Assembly: GCF_027172205.1 (NCBI RefSeq)
Contig: NC_070614.1
Span: 31,496,501 to 31,560,500 of the forward strand
Length of the DNA stretch: 64,000 nucleotides
Origin: Podarcis raffonei
Lineage: Eukaryota > Chordata > Lepidosauria > Squamata > Lacertidae
Reading direction: 5' to 3'
The notes under the pieces are model-generated. The model ran no database searches. It saw only the letters and a program-made list of their open reading frames with translations, and was not told where the DNA came from. Both the position numbers and the translations under genes were made by a program. Below, piece after piece: positions 1-10,300 of this stretch; position 1 is the stretch's first letter, and every line of letters starts with the position of its first letter.

Positions 1-327
1 TTCTTGTAATTCACAGCCCACTGTTCTCTTTGGCAGTATCCTGTGAATGCCCTCATCAATCTTTTTAGGCCCACTTTTGTTTGAGATAGAAAGACTGCAT
101 CATCTGCATATAATAATATAGAGATGGTTTTTGTGGCCAATATAGGGGCATGATACTCTGGGGATGTTAAACTCTGGACAATATTTATATATAAATTAAA
201 CAGTGTGGGAGCTAGGATACAACCATGCTTAACTTCCTTTGTGGCTGCTACAGATATTATGGGCTGTCCATTTGTAGAGCAACACACTTTCAGCACGGTG
301 TTGTTTAAGGAAACTCCCAAAATTGCT
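1..327 (-). mobile_element. LINE reverse transcriptase fragment, open across the window edge
   Basis: The minus strand reads without a stop from about 327 to the left edge. It contains the reverse transcriptase palm motifs KHGCILAPTLFNLYIN and, downstream, LLYADDAVFLS (the catalytic YADD box), followed by a segment resembling the usual KINY-type motif. It is about 105 codons of a non-LTR retrotransposon RT and continues beyond base 1. The GCILAPTLFN wording differs from the GVPQGSVL form usual in CR1 and L2, so I do not assign a clade. It is unusual among the LINE pieces here in being open throughout. Confidence 0.75.
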
Positions 328-766
328 GAGTTTTTTTTAAGGAAGTTGCCTAACACAAAACACCTTTGAAATACCAGTAATGGGACATATGTCAGTCTGT
401 CTCATCAAATTTGAATGAAATGAGTGTTATGTTGGGCTGTTTTTACCCCAAATGAGGTTTGGGGACTGTTAAGGTGCCCATATTCAAATGCTGAAAGAAG
501 TTTAACCTATAATAACAGCTCAAGGTTCTGAGTGTTTAGGAGATCAAAGTAAACCCATATTAAATGAGCAGCAGAACACTGATGTTAAGGAAGCAGTGGT
601 GAGTCACTATCTCTTGTAATAACACATCATTAAAGTTTTCATGTATTGAAAGGTTCACTTCTAAGACTTGTGGCTATTTCCCTTATCTTTTTTTTTACTC
701 TCTTCTGAATTAAGTAAATCTTGCTTAGTAAGTTATGCTAACAGTTATCTTTCTATTTTGTTGCAG
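328..766. other. 5' flank and presumed intron end of the first OR gene
   Basis: No gene seen. The stretch from about 640 onward resembles the upstream flank of the inverted paralogue (shared AGGTTCACTTCTAAGAC near 651, and in reverse complement near 6705). It ends in a pyrimidine-rich tract and an AG at 765-766 that fits a splice acceptor. Confidence 0.5.
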
Positions 767-802
767 AGGTTGCAAGGATTTTAGTGATTTGTTTTAAAAA
801 AC

Positions 803-1735
803 ATGGATAATCAGTCTTTCATTTCTGGATTTCTCCTTCTTGAATTCTCAGCTGTCCGGGAGCAGCAGATTCTACACTTCTCTCTGTTCCTGATATTGTA
901 CCTAGCAATTGTCTCAGGGAATCTCCTCATCATCTCTGCAGTAGTCTTTGACCACCACCTGCACACCCCTATGTACTTCTTCCTAATGAATTTGGCCATC
1001 CAGGATCTTGGCTCAGTTTCTGCCATCATACCCAAATCAATGGCTAATTCTTTCCAGAATACTAGATACATTTCTTATTCTGGATGTGTGGCTCAAGTGT
1101 TCTGTTTTGTTTCCTTTGTGGGATCCGATTTCTTTCTCCTCACAGTCATGGCATATGATCGCTATGTTGCCATTTGCAAACCACTACAATATGAAATGGT
1201 GATGAATAAGGCAGCCTGCACACAAATGGTTGCTGGTGTTTGGATCACTGGTCTTTTCTATGGCACATTGCACACTGGAGGGACCTTTGCAGTACAGTTT
1301 TGCTCCAATATTGTCAATCAATTCTACTGCGAAATCCCAGAGTTACTAAAGGTTTCCTGCTCTGACTCATATCTAGCTGAAGTTGTCATTCTTGTGATCA
1401 GTGCAGTTATAGAGTTAGGCTGTTTTTTCTTCATCGTTGCAACATATGTACTAATCTTCACTGCAGTGCTGAGAATCCCCTCCATCCAGGGGAGGCAAAA
1501 AGCCTTCTCCACCTGTCTTCCACACCTCACTGTATTTTCTGTATTTATATTCACTGGGTGGTTTGCCTACCTAAGACCACCTTCTGATACACCATCTGGT
1601 CTGGATTTGGCATTAACTGTGATATATACCTTTGTTCCACCCATGTTGAACCCAGTGATCTATAGCATGAGAAACAAAGATATCCAGGTTGCCCTAGCAA
1701 AGCTGTCAGCTTCACTGTCCTCTTTTTGCATGTAA
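803..1735 (+). CDS. Olfactory receptor, family 14-like, intact
   Basis: A class II olfactory receptor: a seven-transmembrane G-protein-coupled receptor of sensory cilia that binds odorants and signals through Golf. The 310-residue protein has the N-glycosylation site NQS at residues 3-5, GN of TM1 at 39-40, HTPMYFF at 54-60, the conserved Cys95, MAYDRYVAIC at 116-125, the EC2 cysteines around 167-186, KAFSTC at 233-238 and the TM7 motif NPVIYSMRN at 283-291. The FLLLEFS opening, CKPLQYE and CEIPELLK wording suit the OR14 group expanded in birds and reptiles. Coding is a single exon. A splice acceptor lies at 765-766, leaving about 36 nt of leader before the ATG. The nearest relative is the broken gene at 5625-6553 in the opposite orientation, sharing both flanks. 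The ligand cannot be inferred. Confidence 0.96.
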   Translation: MDNQSFISGFLLLEFSAVREQQILHFSLFLILYLAIVSGNLLIISAVVFDHHLHTPMYFFLMNLAIQDLGSVSAIIPKSMANSFQNTRYISYSGCVAQVFCFVSFVGSDFFLLTVMAYDRYVAICKPLQYEMVMNKAACTQMVAGVWITGLFYGTLHTGGTFAVQFCSNIVNQFYCEIPELLKVSCSDSYLAEVVILVISAVIELGCFFFIVATYVLIFTAVLRIPSIQGRQKAFSTCLPHLTVFSVFIFTGWFAYLRPPSDTPSGLDLALTVIYTFVPPMLNPVIYSMRNKDIQVALAKLSASLSSFCM

Positions 1736-2179
1736 CTGTGACTTTTGTGTTTGCTTAAATACCTTCATTTGTGTGGAAGGCAGTTTAAAAATAATTCAGC
1801 TGGAGATATTGATGAAAGAGATGCAAAACCTGGCTCTTTTGTTTGGGGAACTGGTGACTCTTTTTGCTTTTTAAATCCTATTCCAAAATTGTACGCACAT
1901 AAATCATGAAACAAGTTATGACTAACAAAAATGGGTTATGACAGGAATACTAAACCTATTATTTTATGCTACAAAATAAGAATTAATTGTCATTAGCCAG
2001 TAAAATGAATTCTTCAACAAAGCAACTTGGAAAACACAGAATAATAATAGTAGTGCCTGCTTATCGACTCCATTTTGCAATATATGTTGTACATACGTAT
2101 CCGTCCATGTGTTGTTTCATTTGTATATTTATTAAAATGACACCATACAGTGTCAAAAACTTCACCCCTCTTCCCTCAC
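1736..2179. other. 3' flank of the first OR
   Basis: No gene. The first 100 bases match the 3' flank of the inverted paralogue (shared CAGTTTAAAAATA and GATATTGATG-like blocks at about 1782-1815 and, reversed, at about 5545-5585), so the inverted duplication includes the 3' flank. The rest is AT-rich and unassigned. Confidence 0.5.
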
Positions 2180-2987
2180 CACCTTCACTTTTGGCAAATC
2201 GGATCCTCCTATTCGAGGGTCCGCATTGTGCACAGGCTCAGGGCATCCCGCCCATAACCATGGGAGAGGAGGGGGATGATCCCAAGCCTGCAGTGTCCCC
2301 GCAATCAAGCCACTGGCCTGTTGGCCTATTAGAGAGTGGTGGCATGATCGTGGGGGCCTTTAAAAGGCAGTGGCGCATTGTCAGGGCCATCATCTGGCTT
2401 CATGCTGCCGAACACCTGCCCACCCGCCCTAGTTTTAAATGTCTGCTTTGGCCTTGCTCTGGACTCCGGTTGGTTGCCTGTTTCGGTACAGGGGCTGGGT
2501 AGGAATTTTTCTATTTGGTGGATTGGCACTGGCCATTTGGTTTTCGCCTACCTCTTAGCAATCGTCACAACTTTGTAAGGTTTGGCAGTTAGGCATTGGC
2601 TTAGTGAGATGTGGGGGAGGGGAGGCAAAGCCATCACCTGCCCCTCCAGGTAGAAGGGTATTCCGTTAGAGGAATCCGTGGGTCTGGATCTCGTCCAAAG
2701 TCTGCTTGAGGGGCTAGGGCCATGCCAGACCCAACAGGAACCCCGGACTGAGCTTCAGTTGGTTGCCATTGATGGAGCTCCCTTGGTTGGTGGTTTACCC
2801 TTTCAGACATCCTGCAAGGCGGGCAGGAGTCAATTATACTTATTGCCAATGCCTAAGCCAATATCACTCACATTTCTGTAATCAATAAAGTCATGGCCTA
2901 AATTTTGCCCATTAATTTAAACTAAAATTCTGTGTCATTGTGTTTTTATTATTCCTGGGGTGTGTGCCTGGGCCTTGACGCGCAACA
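2180..2987 (+). mobile_element. Solo-LTR-like fossil, family A copy 1
   Basis: Shares a long stretch with 13333-14048 (reversed) and 32997-33762. It has the layout of a long terminal repeat: a TATA-like TTTAAAAGG near 2359, a polyadenylation signal AATAAAG near 2884 and a GT-rich stretch after it, ending in GCGCAACA. No internal retroviral genes adjoin it. The left end is unclear. Family unassigned (retrovirus-like or Gypsy-like); old, since the copies have diverged considerably. Confidence 0.5.
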
Positions 2988-3354
2988 GATTTTCCATTAT
3001 GTCTGTTTGTCACACTATATTATAGCAGTGATCAATATTCATTAATTGCAAGGTTTTCCAAGTTCCATTACTGCTCTAGCTGCTGTTAATAAATGCCTCT
3101 GCTATATCAGTCTCTACAGCCACAGTAGGCACTGTAACTCTACAACAGTTTCACTCTTCCAAGACAGAGAGATGTCAACAGCATCTGCAAATGAGATTAA
3201 TCAGCCTTCTTAGTGGTGACTCCATGGTTTTTTAATTCTGTTTCAAGAGGAATTATGACCCTCTTTCCTCAGGGCATTACCACAACAGACTGATATCAGA
3301 TCCCGATATTCTGTCATTGTTTAATAAAGAAATTGTAGCTTTCTTTCATATATA

Positions 3355-3510
3355 CATGGTGTGCTTTCAAACTGCTAGGTTGGCAGGAGCTGGGACAGAG
3401 CAATGGGAGCTCACCCTGTCACATGGATTCAAACCACCAACCTTACAATCAGCAAGCCCAAGAGACTCAGTGGTTTAGACCACAGTGCTACCCGCATCCC
3501 TACTACCATA
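3355..3510 (-). mobile_element. tRNA-derived SINE, minus orientation
   Basis: In reverse complement it begins with a tRNA-like head (GGTCTAAACCACTGAGTCTC, then a box B-like region around GGTTTGAATCC) and continues into a body ending CTAGCAGTTTGAAAGCAC. This matches my recollection of a widespread squamate tRNA-derived SINE. It is truncated before the 3' tail. A detached 3' tail of the same kind of element appears at 35117-35160. Confidence 0.7.
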
Positions 3511-3539
3511 GCACTATGTTGACAGGGGCTCTGTGCCTT

Positions 3540-3655
3540 AATACAGGGATGGCCCTCCAGATGTTGGATTCCCAACTCCCATAAATCCTAACCAACATGG
3601 CCAATTGTTAGGGATGCTGGAAGTTGTAGTTCAACAACATCAGGAGGGCTATGCC
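3540..3655. mobile_element. Palindromic miniature DNA transposon, hAT-like
   Basis: Near-palindromic: GGCCCTCCAGATGTTGGA at the left is mirrored by a block ending CATCAGGAGGGC at the right, around CCAACATGGCCAATTG. Degenerate copies of the same family occur near 16385, 38070, 46415 and 54855. The design of inverted arms about 115 bp overall suggests a non-autonomous hAT element; no transposase. Confidence 0.6.
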
Positions 3656-3715
3656 CAGTCATGCAGATATTAAAAGGCGCAAAGAAAAAGCTGGCCATCT
3701 TTGAAGCCAGTTTAA

Positions 3716-3718
<3 letters not shown>

Positions 3719-3759
<41 letters not shown>
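3719..3759. repeat. (TG)n microsatellite
   Basis: About 20 uninterrupted TG units. Confidence 0.98.
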
Positions 3760-3762
<3 letters not shown>

Positions 3763-3959
3763 ATTATGACTTACCTCCAAAGGTTTAGAAACATAGCAGG
3801 TATCAGATTTAAATGAAATGCATGCAATAGGAGCACATCAGCGAAGCATGCATCCCAGCACTCAGTAAGCCACTGTGACCAGATTGCAAAGCTTTTCATA
3901 GGTAAAAATCACTCACATCTGTTCCAATTTGGAAACCACATTAGCAGTAGTTTCAGATG

Positions 3960-4745
3960 TACTTTCCAATTTGTATGAAGATGTGGACAGGATCCTTAAA
4001 GTATTTAGGGCAATCACCTGCACACTCAGTCCTCACCCATGAGAGGACAGCTAGCCAAGCGCATGAGAAAAGCGTGTGCCAATTGGCTATGGTACCTTCA
4101 GGGGGTGAATAGTTCTACTAGAAAACTGCTGAAGAAGATTGTTGTTGAAAGGCCCCTGTATGAACTCACCATACTGGATAATTTCTGGCTACTCAACAAT
4201 TTATCTTGGGGTGTCTCCCTGCCAAAGGTTTGTGGAGGATCAAGATAAATTTTAATCTGATTTCTGGCCTGACTTTGGTACTGAAATGGATTTGGTGGTT
4301 CCCAACACTTTTTTTGCCCTTGAACCATTTGAATATTGCTTGACAGGCTACTTAATGTTTTTTCTGCCTGTTGTAGCAATTATAATGTGCTGTGCTAGAT
4401 GCTGTATGATTTTTTAATTTTAATTTTACCAACACTGCATAGACCACTCGAATGAAGCTCACAGGCCACAGTTTGGTTACTGCTCTAGACAATTTACACT
4501 AGGAACTAGACCCAGGGAGTCCTGTCTCTGGTGGTCTGCTGAGCCTGTCAACAGCTTTCAGTAGTACCCATCACAATATGGTTTTCATGGACCTGCCTGG
4601 GAAAGACTCTACTTGTTTGCAGCAGTTTCAGTCCTTCATGGAAACACACAGTTCTGAAAGATGGTACTGAGAAAGATTGCTCATCTTGTCTCCCACGCTG
4701 TTCAACATCTAGATGAAACTTAGCAAGATCTGAAGATTATGAGTT
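3960..4745 (+). mobile_element. Degraded L2 LINE fragment
   Basis: Broken + strand frames recall the L2 polymerase: a block reading DRILKVFRAITCTLSPHPS near 3990-4040 and a block reading LILSPTLFNI near 4680-4715, with AFSSTHHNMVF-like wording between. Several stops and shifts interrupt it, so it is a long-dead copy. It is cut off at the right by the inverted-repeat element starting at 4751. Confidence 0.6.
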
Positions 4746-4750
4746 CAGTA

Positions 4751-5296
4751 GAGGTGTAGGAAGGTGTGTGTGGTGGGAGCAGGCTGCCCCAGATGTCACC
4801 ACCGAGGGGGGTGACATTCGGTGCACCGCCTGCCCGTGACTCCCAAGCCTACCCTGAGCCATCGAGGGAAGTGGGGAGCTGTGCCGCTTTGCCGGCAGCC
4901 ATCCCCCTTTGTTTTGACAGCTCGGGGGAGGCTTGGGAGTTGCAGGCGTGTGGCATGCCATTGCCCCACACTCCCGGGCTGCTGGAGGAGGCAGGCCGAC
5001 AGGCAGGGAGAGGACGGGAAGGAGGCAGGTGAGCAAACAAGCGGAGCAGGGAGGGAAGGAGAGAAGCAAAAGCTCCCTCAACTCAGGACCCAAACCCTGG
5101 AACACACAGGAGGAGAGGTGGCATGTGAGAACAAAGTTGGGGGGGAGTTTTAAGTGCTTATGCTCACAATGTTAAGTAAATAAACCAGAAAATGACACTT
5201 GGAACTGTATCTTATTTTTCCTTCTTTTAATAATATCAATGTGGGGGGGTGACAAAAAAATTCTGCAGCGGGTACCACCTGACCTTGCTACACCTC
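4751..5296. mobile_element. Non-autonomous DNA transposon with inverted ends
   Basis: The left end GAGGTGTAGGAAGGT is the inverted partner of the right end ACCTTGCTACACCTC. The interior is GC-rich and holds no convincing protein; overlapping open frames there follow from base composition. Target-site duplication is not clear, so the superfamily is left open. Confidence 0.6.
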
Positions 5297-5624
5297 TGCT
5301 GCCTCCACCCCCACTGAGTTTTGGAAATACAACTTCAGGGAATTTACATCATGGAGGCTCAGGGGAATGATGCTGGAGGGTGGAAGTAGAATACTCATCC
5401 CTGCTGTGCCCTTCTTTATTTACTTAGCATAAGTACATAATGTGTGAAGATGGGTATTTATGTCATACAGGAGGAAGATGGACTAACTAAACTTCCTAAA
5501 TTCCCCATATAAAAGAGTCTCGATAGCCAAGTTCAACCTCCATATCAGCAATATCAATGGTTGAGATATTTTTAAACTGTTTTCCATGTAAATAAGGGTA
5601 ACTAAATGAACACAAAATCAACAG

Positions 5625-6553
5625 CTACACAAAAAAAGAGCACACTGAAGCTAACAGCTTTGCTAAAGCAACCTTTATATCTTTGTTTCTCATGCTATAG
5701 ATCACTGGGTTCAACAAGGGTGGAACAAAGCTATATATCACAGTTAATATATAATTCAGAATAGATGGCTTATCAGAAGGAGGTCTCAGGTAGGCAAACC
5801 ACCCTGTGAACATAAACACAGAAAATACAGTGAGGTGTGGAAGGCAGGTGGAGAAGGCCTTTTTCCTTCCCTGAGCTGAGGGGATTCTTAGCACTGCAGT
5901 GAAGATTAGCACATATGTTACAATTATGAAGACAAAGCCACCTCAGTAACTAAAGTAATTGCAAGAATGGCAACTTCAGTTAGGTATGAATTAGAGCATG
6001 AAATTTTTACTAACTGTGGGATATCACAGTAGAATTGATTGACAACATTTGAGCAAAAAGAGTCTGAAAATGTGCCTCCTGTGTGCAAGAGACCAAAGCA
6101 GAGACCAATGAACCAAACACCAGCAACCATTTGTGCGCAGACTTGCCTGTTCATCACTATAACATATTGTAACGGATTGCATATGGCTACATACCGATCA
6201 CATGCCATGACTGTTAGGAGAAAGACATCAGATATTTCAAAGAAGACAAAAGAGAAAAATTGAACCACACATCCAGAATAAGAAATGTGTCTGGTATTGT
6301 TGAGAGAATTGGCCATTGATTTGGGAATAATGGCAGAAACAGAGCCCAGATCCTGGATGGCCAAGATCATTAGGAAGAAGTACATTGGAGTATGTAAGTG
6401 ATGGTCAAAAACTACTGGAGAGATGATAAGAAGATTCCCTGATGCAATTGCTAGGTATAATATCAGGAACAAAAGGAATTGTAGAATCTGCAGTTCCCGG
6501 ATTTCTGAGAATTCAAGGAGCAGAAATTCAGAAATGGAGGATTGATTATCCAT
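5625..6553 (-). pseudogene. Olfactory receptor, family 14-like, single frameshift
   Basis: Starts at the ATG at 6553 (MDNQSSISEFLLLEFS), reads through TM1-TM5 with PMYFFL and a variant MACDRYVAIC, then shifts frame near 5935. Compared with the gene at 803 a net loss of 4 nt occurs after the codon for the Glu in TM5; the other frame continues in register with GGFVFIIVTYVLIF, KAFSTCLPHL and NPVIYSMRNKDIK to a normal stop at 5625. No other lesion is visible, so inactivation looks recent. A splice acceptor (TTTCTTCCAG) ends at 6589. The Tyr-to-Cys change beside the DRY motif is also unusual. It is the inverted paralogue of 803-1735, with shared flanks. If the 4-nt loss were a sequencing error the gene would be intact. 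Confidence 0.9.
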
Positions 6554-6599
6554 TAAAAATAAACAAATTACTATAATGCTTGCCACCCCTGGAAGAAAG

Positions 6600-7159
6600 C
6601 AGAAATATAACACAGTTAAAACAAATGCCTACTTTATTTTGTAGATATTTGTGGGAGGGGAGAAAGACAGAAAGACAAGGGGAATAAATTATATGTCTTA
6701 GAAGTGAACCTTTTGATGGCTATAGGATAAACCCTAACGCTCTTGGCCATCCTTGCTGCTTTTGGGCTTAGGGGATGATGAGGTTAAAATATTACTTAGA
6801 GGGCAGAGGACTCCCCATATCATTTCCATATTTAGAATACACAATGCTTAGAAACTGCACTAAGGCATCAGAATCGAAATAACATTCTATTTCAGCCTAA
6901 CTTTCTACTTCTTTTTATGGACAACAACACTGAAAAACGTCAACACATGTGCTGGATAAGGTGCACTTAGTTAATTGCTTGATTAGAACAGGAACTTTGA
7001 ACTCCCAAAACTTTAGGGCACCCAGCAGATTTGTAATGAAGAAAAATCTTACATTATTGTTGATTATATTTTGAGTGAGTACAATAATGGAACCGAGTAC
7101 AGGAATCTTGTTGCTGCTTACTAGGAGGTAGTGGTGAGGTCAACATATATGAACCATAT
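6600..7159. other. 5' flank of the OR pseudogene
   Basis: No gene. The first 110 bases match the upstream flank of the OR at 803 in inverted orientation. The remainder is unassigned. Confidence 0.45.
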
Positions 7160-7937
7160 TGTCAGCGCTGCCCAAGGTCCCAGCTCACACAAGACCAACG
7201 CTGCTTCTTCCTGAAGTTTACAAGTCTTTATTGAAGTTCAGTTTCATTTCCAGACGCGCAGCGCGCAACGCTACGTCTATGCATCAGACCGTAGAAGTCC
7301 CATCTGAATCTCCTCCCCCCTGACACCAGCTTAAGATTCTAGCCTTACTCCACCTCTTCCTCTGTTCCTTCTTTCTCTGGGTCCTTCTGCTAGTCGGAGT
7401 CTCAGCCCTCCTAGATTCTTCTGACGCTGATTCTGCCGACTCTTCTCCCCCCCTCCTTCGGGCTTTAGGACCTGGCTCCCAATCCGGGTTTTCTGCTGTC
7501 CCGCGCTCCTCCACATTTGAACTTGGCGCGCGCAGCCTCCCACTTTCCTTCTGACCGTTACACTTGTGTCACTGCTCCCCCTTTCGGGGAGGCTAGCTGG
7601 ACCTGGCCTTCCCTCCGTTTCCCCACTCCCTGATGGAGGAGAAGCTGGTCCTGACTCACGTGACTCTTCCCCCCCACTGTGCTCTGGTGGGGGAACTGGC
7701 CCTACTCCTCCGCTACTCCTTTGGGACTCCCCTCTGGTTCCTTGTTTATGGATCGTCCCCCCTGGGACTCGCCTCGCCCTTACCATAGGCGCCCCCTCCT
7801 GGGAATCTTCTGATTCGCTGGAGAAGCTCATGGAATCTCTCGGTCCACTGTCATATTCCCCTACGCTCCCCTCTGATTCCTCTCCTCCGCTCTCTATTTG
7901 CTCTCTCCCCTGCTCTTCTGCTCCTGAGCCTCTGACA
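7160..7937 (-). mobile_element. Solo LTR fossil with 5-bp target duplication
   Basis: A 778-bp element that begins TGTCAG and ends CTGACA as inverted termini, flanked on both sides by CATAT (7155-7159 and 7938-7942), the 5-bp duplication usual for LTR element integration. In minus orientation an AATAAAG polyadenylation signal lies near 7223 and GC-rich sequence precedes it. No gag, pol or env adjoins it, so it is a solo LTR. The GC-rich interior gives long open frames of low complexity which I do not call genes. It is well preserved and probably younger than family A. Confidence 0.8.
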
Positions 7938-7942
7938 CATAT

Positions 7943-8671
7943 ATATTACAAACCATATATTTTAAACTACTTTCCCACAACTATTCTTAGAATAGTCTGA
8001 AGTTACATTAGTTTACCAGATAGAATATCTACAAACTACCATGGTTTATGATGAATAGAAATATTAGACCAATTTTTTAAAAAAGCTAGCTGCTTTAACT
8101 GTTCAGCAGTAAATCACTTTCAGGATGATGATGATGATGATGATTTTAGTGGGAGGTATACATTTAGTAAACCCAAACCTGCATCTAACCTGCTTCTATA
8201 TAACCTCTTAGCACTGCTGTGCTACCTAAGCTGTATCCAAATAGTCAGAAAAGCAATTTATATTTTTGCAAGTTTAAGAAAGTGTGAAATGTATCTATCT
8301 TTTTCTAAAGTATTAAGTAGATCAGTTACGTAGATAAATGGCTTACATTTCCCCTCATAGATTTATTGTATCTCCTCTTGCACTTTCTGCTCCCAGCACT
8401 GTTACTCAGTGATCCATAACATCTTACAAATGTTATCCTGCTCCTTTTGAAGCATAGAAAGCCCATCTATACTGGCAGAAGAAGTCTATTAAAAGCATAA
8501 TTTCCCTGGAGCCTTGTTCTCTGCAGTCTGCTGTACCACAGGATTACAGGTGTCCAGGTGAAGGATTACCGGTAAATCTCTTATCTGTGTTTTGCTAATA
8601 AAATTAGCAGAGGGTGTGGAAGAGTTTGTGAGAGTGACAGACCATTCACAACCAAAACCCACTCTGTCTGC
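7943..8671. other. Intergenic
   Basis: AT-rich sequence with a short (GAT)n run near 8127. No gene or clear repeat seen. Confidence 0.4.
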
Positions 8672-8679
8672 TGTTAGAG

Positions 8680-8991
8680 CATGGGTAGGCAAACTAAGGC
8701 CCGGGGGCCAGATCCGGCCCAATCGCCTTCTAAATCTGGCCTGAGGATGGTCCGGGAATCAGTGTGTTTTTACATGAGTAGAATGTGTCCTTTTATTTAA
8801 AATGCATCTCTGGGTTATTTGTGGGGCCTGCCTGGGGCTTTTACATGAGTAGAATGTGTGCTTTTATTTAAAATGCATCTCTAGGTTATTCGTGGGGCAT
8901 TCCCCCCCCCAAAAAAAACCATAGTCCGTCCCCCCACAAGGACTTAGGGACAGTGGACCAGCCCCCTGCTGAAAAAGTTTGCTGACCCCTG
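8680..8991. mobile_element. hAT-type miniature transposon, copy 1
   Basis: Terminal inverted repeats: CATGGGTAGGCAAACT at the left and the reverse partner of CAGGGGTCAGCAAACT at the right. It is flanked by an 8-bp direct duplication TGTTAGAG (8672-8679 and 8992-8999), which identifies the hAT superfamily. Internally the left end carries GGCCCGGGGGCCAGATCCGG. It holds an internal partial duplication around ACATGAGTAGAATGTG (8772 and 8842), making it longer than the copy at 18088. No coding capacity. Confidence 0.88.
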
Positions 8992-9194
8992 TGTTAGAGT
9001 CTCCAGTATTAGAAATGAAAGAAGCTGAATCAGACCATTGATCCATCTATCTCTGCATTGCCTACAGTGGCTCACATTGGGGAATCTGATTGCAAACTAT
9101 TAATATAACCACGCAACTGGACCTTAGCCAGAGGCACCAACTGATGTTAGGTATCTCTGTGTTGTCACTGTGCAATGCTTGGAGTCACAATGTG

Positions 9195-9830
9195 CTGGAC
9201 CCGGGGGGGGGTGTTACCGAGAGGCGTGGTCAGAGTCCGGTCCTGGGTCAAGAGTCTGGAGACTGTCCACCAAGGGCGAAGCGGGGTCCAAAGCAGGAAG
9301 CCGGGCGTGGTCAGGAACTCCAGAAGAACAGGTCTGGGTGCTGGCAGAAACAGGTTTCCAACGACGTTGCTCCCGCAACCTGGGACCGGGCTGACTGGCC
9401 TTTATCTTCTCTGAGGCCAGGGGCGGTTCCGGCCCACAGGTGACCTGCCTCTCCTGGCCTTAAGGCGAGCACTCCTCCTGAGAGAACCCAGTTCCCTCCG
9501 CCTCTCTGCCCTGAGCCTCTGCAGCTCAGGAGAGGCTGGAGGGTTACTGGACCCAGGGGGAGGCTCACCTTCCCCTGACAGGGCTGGGGGGAGAGGCGCA
9601 CCTGTAGGCAATGGGTCCTCAATCACCTCTGGAGCAAGAGTGGATTCATCTGGTGTCTGCTCCTGAGGATCCGGCACAGGTGCAGGCGCTTCAGATTCAA
9701 GGCCCTGCCCTGGCTCAGCCGGCCCTGGAGGCGGGGACTCCTGTGCAGGATGGGATTCCTCTGGTTCAGCCTCTGAATCAGACTCCCAGGCCATCACACA
9801 CAAGACTCTGTTTTGCATTCCAGACATTCC
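9195..9830 (-). mobile_element. LTR-element-like GC-rich fossil
   Basis: In minus orientation a GC-rich, proline- and glutamate-coding stretch runs from TGTGATGGCCTGGG near 9795 to a CGGTAACA end near 9210, similar in style to the solo LTR at 7160. No target duplication is clear. Probably a fragment of an LTR element; family unassigned. Confidence 0.35.
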
Positions 9831-10300
9831 AGACTGTTGGAAGTCTCATGGAAGACGGGAGGCGGATGTGATGCTACTGGTTTCCTGTTCCTTTGTTTTC
9901 CGGTTGCTCTCTGCTTTCACAGAGAGAGGATGTATTTACTGTCTGCGTAGTTAGAAATAAAACTCTTAACAATGTAGCTCATATTTCTCATCCTTCTGCT
10001 GTTTTGTATGCTCTGTGTAATGAGGGAACGTGCCTGGAGCCTTATCAAAGGCTCAGGTCGTTAATCATTGTAGGAGGCAATTTCGGAGGACTCGACCGGA
10101 GGATGAGCTTTTCCAGGTCAGTCGTAGCGGAGGCTCCAACATTGTTGGTTATCAGGCCCAGAAGACGGAATGCGGCTTGTCTGCTCTGGTGTCAAGAAGA
10201 GTTATGGGAGGTATGGGAGCTCATTGCCCCAGGAAGCCTGCCAGTCCCTAATTAATTGGTAATAAGGGTGGATGTTGAACTTCTAGCCAAAGCAAGATGC
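9831..10300. other. Unassigned, possibly LTR-derived
   Basis: Contains an AATAAAAC signal near 9956 followed by T-rich then GC-rich sequence, as in an R-U5 region on the + strand. No termini recognised. Confidence 0.3.

Noticed and set aside
811-1071. Open frames antisense to TM1-TM3 of the ORs (also 20334-20594 and 37036-37296)
   Set aside because: They recur only because the sense OR codons are conserved; no start context, motif or flank supports a gene.
7331-7831. A 166-codon open frame of charged and proline-rich residues
   Set aside because: Lies wholly inside a solo LTR with exact termini and is of low complexity caused by GC-rich composition.
9402-9827. A 141-codon open frame rich in Pro, Glu and Ser
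   Set aside because: Low complexity within an LTR-like block; no recognisable domain.
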